From JBMYQA01 sp049600855 (GTDB lineage: Bacteria > Bacteroidota > Bacteroidia > Cytophagales > Flammeovirgaceae): a stretch of 17,980 nt of DNA. Both the position numbers and the translations under genes were made by a program. This document shows, in pieces, positions 13,339 through 17,980 of the stretch (position 1 is its first letter; each line of letters begins with the position of its first letter). The DNA lies in the NCBI GenBank assembly GCA_049600855.1, contig JBMYQA010000108.1:1-17980 (forward strand). Reading direction: 5' to 3'. The notes beneath the pieces were generated by a model that was not told the origin of the DNA, did not search any database, and worked only from the letters and a program-made list of their open reading frames with translations.

Positions 13339-15405
13339 TTGCAAAAAAGTGTAATTAGGACATATTTTTTAGCTTTTTGGACTTCCTTATTAAGTGCGAC
13401 ATGTTTCGGACAAACGACTCAAATCGACAGTCTTAAAACGGTGTTGGATACTTTACAGGTAGATACTGCTCGTGCTCAAGTGTTCAATAGTTTGTCTAGC
13501 GCCTATTGGTACATCTCATTGGATAGTGCGGAATTATTTGCCCAAGAAGCGTATAGTTTGGTTGATGGTGTGGAAGGGAACGCCTATCTCCGTCAAAAAG
13601 CAGTTTCACATAACAATATTGGTGTCATTCATTGGTTCAGGGGGGAATATCCTGAAGCGATGAAACAATTCCATTTAAGCTTAGATATTTATGAAGCATT
13701 AAATATGCAAATTTCAGTGGCTTCTGCCATTAATAACATTGCATTGATTTACAATAGCCAAAAAAACTTTAAAGAAGCAATTGCCGAATATCAGAAGGCT
13801 TTGGCGATGTATATTGAATTGGATTCTGTGGGGATGTTGCAAAATATCGCTGTTGAATATGGAAATATTGGCAGTTGTTATCGAGAGCTTGGCGAGCTTG
13901 ACTTAGCCCTTTCTAATGTGTTAAAAGCTGCAGAAATAGGGAAAGCAACAGGAGCTACAGGAACGCAGGGAAATAACCTCATGGAGGCAGGTCGTATTCT
14001 GACAGAAATGGGACGCTTCGAAGATGCCAAACGGTATTTAGCCGAGGCATTGGAGGTGATTCGAGACATCAATAGCAATTATTACTTGGGCTTTTGTTAT
14101 TACAACATGAGCAATTTGGCGGATAGTTTAGGAAACCTTGATCAAGTAATTGACTATGGGGAGTTGGCTTACGATTATGCGTTAAAAGCGGATGCTAAAG
14201 ATGTTCAGGTGGACATTACTAAACTATTGGCAAAAGCCTATGCGGAGAAAAAACGCTACCAAAAAGCTTATGAGGCGCACCTGAAGATGGTAGCAGTACG
14301 TGATATTTTATACAATGAAGATAAAGATAAGGAGATTCATAAGCTAGAAATTGAACGGAAGGATGCAGCCATTCAAATTGAAAAACAGAAAAATGAATTG
14401 CAAGAGGCTCAGCATGAACGCAAAAACCTCATCATATTTTCGATTTCTGGTGCATTGATATCAGCCATTGTTCTTGCCGTGCTATTTTTTAGAGGTAGGC
14501 AACGAGAAAAGAAATCGAATACCTTGTTAGCTAAGCAAAAGCAAGAAATCATTTTACAAAATGAAGAATTGCAACAGCAAAGTGAAGAAATTGCCTCGCA
14601 GCGCGATTTTATTGAGGAAAATAATAAGGTCTTAAACGAGCGGAATGTACAAATCACCAAGAGTATCACCGCTGCCAAGTTGATTCAGCAAGCCATACTT
14701 CCATTCCAGTCACGAGTAAGTACCTACCTTCCGAATTACTTTGTGATGTACCATCCCAAAGATATTGTAAGCGGAGATTTTTATTGGATTAATAAAATTG
14801 AAGATACCATTATTGTAGCGGCAGTAGATTGTACAGGGCATGGTGTACCAGGCGCATTTATGAGTATGATTGGGAGTACACTTTTAGATGATATCATTAC
14901 AATTGCTGGAGTGCTTGAACCTGCTGCGATCTTGCGTGAACTCAACCGACAAGTCATCCGAGTCTTGAATCAAGAAGATAGCCATGACTTAAATGGGATG
15001 GATATAGCATTAATTAGCATGAACTATTTGGAAAATGGCGATGCAGAAGTCCGATTTTCGGGGGCTAAACGACCGCTATATTATTTTGAAAAAGAAACGA
15101 ATCGCTTGGAAGTAGTGAAAGGCACGAATAAAGCGATTGGGGGAAGGCAAAATGAAAAGGTATTTGAAGAAAGTGTCTTAAACTTGAAAAAAGGAACCAT
15201 GCTGTACCTTGCGAGCGATGGTTTGGAAGATCAACATAATCAGAAACAGAAAAAGATAGGTCGAAATGGCCTGATGAAGCTGCTTAACGAATATGCTACG
15301 CAAGATGTTGAAGTCCAACAAGAGCGCTTAGAGGCGCATTTTAAGCGATACATGAATGGAGTGCATCAGCGTGATGATGTCTTGTTGATTGGCGTTCGCG
15401 TATAG
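13339..15405 (+). CDS. Membrane TPR protein with SpoIIE-type PP2C phosphatase domain
   Basis: A 688-residue signalling protein. Order of parts: a signal peptide (MQKSVIRTYFLAFWTSLLSA...CFGQ, 1-25), TPR helices outside the inner membrane (about 45-325, e.g. SHNNIGVIHWFRGEYPEAMK and AINNIALIYNSQKNFKEAIA), a membrane segment (363-384), a cytoplasmic coiled coil (390-440), and a SpoIIE/PPM serine phosphatase (455-688). The metal-binding acids are in place: Asp480 in VSGDFYW, Asp497 in AVDCTGHGVPGAF, Asp555 in NGMD, Asp627 in ASDGLED and Asp679-680 in QRDDVLLIG. The start must be TTG at 13339: no ATG exists upstream before the in-frame stop at 13324-13326, and only this start includes the signal peptide. 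Such proteins are thought to pass an envelope signal to a partner, often an anti-sigma-factor antagonist; none is encoded nearby. The catalytic site looks active. Confidence 0.9.
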   Translation: MQKSVIRTYFLAFWTSLLSATCFGQTTQIDSLKTVLDTLQVDTARAQVFNSLSSAYWYISLDSAELFAQEAYSLVDGVEGNAYLRQKAVSHNNIGVIHWFRGEYPEAMKQFHLSLDIYEALNMQISVASAINNIALIYNSQKNFKEAIAEYQKALAMYIELDSVGMLQNIAVEYGNIGSCYRELGELDLALSNVLKAAEIGKATGATGTQGNNLMEAGRILTEMGRFEDAKRYLAEALEVIRDINSNYYLGFCYYNMSNLADSLGNLDQVIDYGELAYDYALKADAKDVQVDITKLLAKAYAEKKRYQKAYEAHLKMVAVRDILYNEDKDKEIHKLEIERKDAAIQIEKQKNELQEAQHERKNLIIFSISGALISAIVLAVLFFRGRQREKKSNTLLAKQKQEIILQNEELQQQSEEIASQRDFIEENNKVLNERNVQITKSITAAKLIQQAILPFQSRVSTYLPNYFVMYHPKDIVSGDFYWINKIEDTIIVAAVDCTGHGVPGAFMSMIGSTLLDDIITIAGVLEPAAILRELNRQVIRVLNQEDSHDLNGMDIALISMNYLENGDAEVRFSGAKRPLYYFEKETNRLEVVKGTNKAIGGRQNEKVFEESVLNLKKGTMLYLASDGLEDQHNQKQKKIGRNGLMKLLNEYATQDVEVQQERLEAHFKRYMNGVHQRDDVLLIGVRV

Positions 15406-15444
15406 CTTTTGCAGCCTGCCATTGTGAATCACATTTCTTTCACC

Positions 15445-15452
15445 TTCCTTTG
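15445..15452 (+). promoter_or_regulatory. Candidate promoter for the rRNA methyltransferase gene
   Basis: TTCCTTTG resembles the Bacteroidetes -7 box, with TTG about 20 bp upstream (15422-15424) as a possible -33 element. It is 32 bp before the start codon. Confidence 0.35.
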
Positions 15453-15484
15453 CGGAGTTTTAGAGCATAGTAATTCAGCAACAG

Positions 15485-16672
15485 ATGGAATACCTTCCCC
15501 AACTCGTGATTAAGAAAGGCAAGGAACGGGCGATGAATAATCGCCATCCTTGGATTTATTCGGGCGCAGTGCAACACCTTCCCCAATTGGAAAATGGAGA
15601 TTTGGTCGAAATCGTCAGTCATGATTCTAAACGCATAGGTTATGGTTTTTACGCGCCTGGCAATCAAATCATTTGCCGCGTATTTGAGTATACCCGCGAT
15701 CGGATAGATGTGGCTAGTTCGGCTTACTGGGAAGATAAAATCCGAAAGGCGTATGAATTGCGCAAATCTTTAGTGATTTCCGAGCAAACCAATTCGTATC
15801 GCCTCATTCATGCAGAGGGCGATTTTTTCCCAGGATTGATTGCCGATGTGTATCACGATACAGTGGTGGTTCAGCTATTGATTAAAGGCACTGAGCGGAT
15901 CGTAGATTGGATTATAGCAGGTTTACAAGGGATTGGATTCCATTACATTTACAATAAAAGCAAAGAAGTTTCCAAACGCATTGAAGGGGTGAAAATTCCC
16001 AAAGGCTGGCTCACGCCAGATGAGCGCTCCCCTATTATTGAGATGTTAGAAAATGGGGTGAAATTTAGGGTAAATGTGGAAACAGGGCAAAAAACAGGCT
16101 TCTTTTTAGATCAGCGAGATGCGCGGAAATTGTTGGGGGAATATTGTGTAGGAAAAAAAGTATTGAATACCTTCAGTTACAGTGGCGGATTTAGCCTATA
16201 TGCCCTTCAAGCTGGAGCAAAAGAAGTGCATTCCGTAGACTCCTCGCAACTTGCCATCGACTTATGCAATGAAAATGCCACCTTAAACGGCTTTTCCCAA
16301 GCGCAGCACCAAGGCTTTTGTGCCGATGTATTTGATTACCTCAAAACCATGGATGATGACTACGATGTCGTCATTCTCGACCCGCCAGCTTTTGCAAAAA
16401 CAGCAAAAGCCGTGAAAAACGCCGCAAGAGGTTACAAGCAACTGAATCTTAATGCTTTCCGCAGAATTAAACCAGGCGGCATTGTATTTACCTTTTCCTG
16501 CTCCCAAAAAATTGATCGGGATTTATTCCGTAAAATTGTCTTTGGCGCAGCAGCCGATGCGTTTAGAAATGTGCGCATCCTGCACCAAACTACCCAACCA
16601 CCCGATCATCCCATTAATATCTATCACCCTGAGAATGAGTACTTGAAAGGTTTGGTGTTGCATGTGGAGTAG
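15485..16672 (+). CDS. rlmI: 23S rRNA (cytosine-C5)-methyltransferase RlmI-type
   Basis: A 395-residue class I SAM methyltransferase of the RlmI/RlmK (YccW-like) group, which puts a C5 methyl on a 23S rRNA cytosine. An N-terminal PUA domain (about 1-75: HPWIYSGAVQ, GDLVEIV, GYGFYAPGNQIICRVF) binds RNA. Then come PGLIADVY (116-123), the family signature GQKTGFFLDQR (201-211), SAM motif I VLNTFSYSGGF (226-236), VDSS (251-254), motif IV VILDPPAFAK (296-305), and the motif VI cysteine in TFSCSQ (Cys339), the catalytic nucleophile. The end NEYLKGLVLHV is also typical. The length matches the family. It starts 79 bp after the phosphatase gene on the same strand, with a promoter-like sequence between, and converges on the CHAT gene. 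The exact target base is inferred by homology. Confidence 0.93.
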   Translation: MEYLPQLVIKKGKERAMNNRHPWIYSGAVQHLPQLENGDLVEIVSHDSKRIGYGFYAPGNQIICRVFEYTRDRIDVASSAYWEDKIRKAYELRKSLVISEQTNSYRLIHAEGDFFPGLIADVYHDTVVVQLLIKGTERIVDWIIAGLQGIGFHYIYNKSKEVSKRIEGVKIPKGWLTPDERSPIIEMLENGVKFRVNVETGQKTGFFLDQRDARKLLGEYCVGKKVLNTFSYSGGFSLYALQAGAKEVHSVDSSQLAIDLCNENATLNGFSQAQHQGFCADVFDYLKTMDDDYDVVILDPPAFAKTAKAVKNAARGYKQLNLNAFRRIKPGGIVFTFSCSQKIDRDLFRKIVFGAAADAFRNVRILHQTTQPPDHPINIYHPENEYLKGLVLHVE

Positions 16673-16722
16673 CGATCGGTGAAGTTGTAGTCCTTATTAT
16701 CTTGATTTTTGCTCTCCTGCGT

Positions 16723-16770
16723 AAAAAAAAGTGCTGTTTGGAGAGCTAGCAAAGTGTTCTCTCTAAACAC
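16723..16770 (-). terminator. Intrinsic terminator of the CHAT gene
   Basis: Read on the minus strand, GTGTTTAGAGAG pairs with CTCTCCAAACAGCAC (16731-16745 and 16759-16770 on the plus strand), with one G-U pair and a small bulge. The stem is followed by eight T (the A run at 16723-16730). It lies about 65 bp beyond the stop codon at 16835. The remaining 16673-16834 gap shows nothing else. Confidence 0.75.
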
Positions 16771-16834
16771 TAAGGCCATATAAATCTTCAGATTTGCAAT
16801 AAGCCCTACACTAATAACTTTATTGCTGAGCTCG

Positions 16835-17980
16835 CTATTCTTGAACATAAGGCCCCAACTTTTCATATTGCTTAGGCCGTTGATCTTTCACCAAACCCAA
16901 TAATCTATCCAATTGATCGTGTTCTTGGCAATACGCGATGAGGATATCCATTTTATCAGCTAGCGATTGTTTCCTAGTAAATTCCTTTTCAACCTCTTCA
17001 AAAAACATATTACACAATGCGATAAAGTCAATCTCTTTGAAAGAGGCTTGAAGGAGTGTTTTGATTTGGGGGAGGTGGTAAGCAGTGCTTTCCTCTTTAG
17101 TCTTAGGTGCTAATTTCCAAGATAAATCTGATTTGGAACCTTCATACAGCTGCCAAAGTTCATGCATATCATCTATTTCCACTCTTTCGGTCACTAAATC
17201 TCGCATGTTTCTTTTACCAAAAGAGGCTTCAATGCGTACTAAAACATCTTCAAAAGCTTCTTTTACAGTGAGTCCTTCCAACAAGTTTTGGAAAAAATAG
17301 CCTGCAAAATCACGCGCTATATTGTCTCTCACAAATGGTGAAATGAAAATCGTATTCTTTTGAGTAGCCTCTGCGAGTTGCTGTGCGTGTTCAGGTGAAC
17401 TACATCCACTCAAGTAAATGAGTTTTAGGTGCTCTTGTAGCGTTAAATAACTTACGAGACCTGTTTTTGCTTCAAGAGGTGAGGGCTGTATTTCATCGGG
17501 ATTGAGGATATGGTTCCAGTCTTCGGGTCTGCCTTTGTAGTAAAATAGCATATCCGTTTCTCTCGCAAAGTTTTCGTCAAGCAAATGCATGATTTCAAAT
17601 GCTTCTGTTACACTTCGAGAAATTAAATTGCATAGGCGTTTTTCATACGCCTCATGTAGGATATTTTTAATAATGGTGAGTTCATGATTAGGGCTGTACG
17701 CTTTAGGATTAACTTGATTTGAAGATGCAATCACGACATATGGCGTATGAGTAGATTGGTTGCTGACGTTCGTTTGATCCTGTATGAAATTCTCAAGAAA
17801 TTGATTAATCAATTGTTTTTCGCTTCTAACAAAAAACAGTAACCTTTCGCTAAACTGCAATAAGTTGAAATTGAGAGGACGTTGGATATATTCAGTGATT
17901 AAGAGTTTAAATGTGTAATTATCATCATCAAATATATTCGACAATACATTAAGTACTTCATCAATTCTAGCAGCATTTAT
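16835..17980 (-). CDS. CHAT-domain protein with EAD-like C-terminal domain (5' end cut by the window)
   Basis: A minus-strand frame is open to the right edge (381 residues seen). A TTG at 17942-17944 exists, but the frame continues upstream as INAARIDEVLNVLS, so the true start lies outside. Using window residue numbers, the N-terminal part (1-75) is helical and may be an effector-associated domain. The middle (about 78-250) is CHAT-like: PYVVIASSNQVNP, DMLFYYKGRPEDW, LKLIYLSGCSSPEHAQQL, then FVRDNIARDFAGYFFQNLLE and LTVKEAFEDVLVRIEASFG. The putative catalytic Cys is Cys193 (SGCSS), but the GH of the usual HyGGH motif reads GR (Arg151). The C-terminal part (302-377: LLQASFKEIDFIALCNMFFE, DILIAYCQEHDQLDRLLGLV, RPKQYEKL) has the six-helix look of EADs that recruit effectors to conflict-system hubs. 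It has its own terminator at 16723. The CHAT and EAD calls rest on motif recall. Confidence 0.75.
   Translation of the reverse strand: MNAARIDEVLNVLSNIFDDDNYTFKLLITEYIQRPLNFNLLQFSERLLFFVRSEKQLINQFLENFIQDQTNVSNQSTHTPYVVIASSNQVNPKAYSPNHELTIIKNILHEAYEKRLCNLISRSVTEAFEIMHLLDENFARETDMLFYYKGRPEDWNHILNPDEIQPSPLEAKTGLVSYLTLQEHLKLIYLSGCSSPEHAQQLAEATQKNTIFISPFVRDNIARDFAGYFFQNLLEGLTVKEAFEDVLVRIEASFGKRNMRDLVTERVEIDDMHELWQLYEGSKSDLSWKLAPKTKEESTAYHLPQIKTLLQASFKEIDFIALCNMFFEEVEKEFTRKQSLADKMDILIAYCQEHDQLDRLLGLVKDQRPKQYEKLGPYVQE

Noticed and set aside
16624..16866. 80-codon minus-strand frame overlapping the ends of rlmI and the CHAT gene
   Set aside because: Overlaps two well-supported genes, contains the CHAT gene's terminator, and has no domain or plausible start context.
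17942..17944. TTG as the start codon of the CHAT protein
   Set aside because: The frame stays open for 12 more codons to the window edge with domain-like sequence, so the gene is cut by the edge rather than starting here.

Overview
The window looks like chromosomal DNA of an AT-rich Bacteroidetes, probably of the Cytophagales type. The evidence is a DUF5686/CarboxypepD_reg-like outer-membrane protein, a DUF4783 protein, a signal-peptide/TPR/membrane/SpoIIE-type phosphatase, Bacteroidetes-style -7 boxes (TAnnTTTG) without Shine-Dalgarno sequences, and leader peptides ending in GQ or AQ. No tRNA, rRNA, CRISPR array or intact insertion sequence was found.

Layout. Positions 1-143 hold the 3' end of an unidentified gene. 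Positions 234-355 hold a frameshifted, truncated relic that looks like the start of a CHAT-family protein. Positions 477-5004 are a two-gene operon: a MoxR-type AAA+ ATPase and a 1183-residue three-membrane-segment protein. The latter joins a CoxE-like N-terminal domain, a coiled coil, a vWA-like domain, TPR-like helices and an FGE/SUMF1 (C-type-lectin-like) domain. After a bidirectional terminator come a minus-strand metallo-beta-lactamase-fold hydrolase, a 207-bp MITE-like element, hisF and a stand-alone hisE. Next are an outer-membrane barrel protein, a methyltransferase and a BioY-like transporter. Facing these are a large DUF5686 protein and a small exported DUF4783 protein on the minus strand. 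A 625-bp gene-free stretch (12714-13338) carries a three-way-junction inverted repeat and a second copy of the MITE-type terminal sequence. It precedes a membrane TPR/SpoIIE phosphatase and an RlmI-type rRNA methyltransferase. The right end (16835 to the edge, minus strand) is a 5'-truncated CHAT protein with an effector-associated-type C-terminal domain.

The most interesting theme is NTP-dependent conflict/signalling machinery. The MoxR/vWA/FGE operon is laid out like a membrane sensor: its lectin-like domain is predicted outside the inner membrane and its CoxE/vWA parts inside, next to the ATPase. Directly upstream lies what seems to be a dead CHAT effector. A second CHAT protein about 12 kb away keeps the catalytic Cys but has Arg where the catalytic His is expected. 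A functional link between these pieces is inference. The remaining genes (his, bioY, rlmI, envelope proteins) are ordinary housekeeping or envelope genes.
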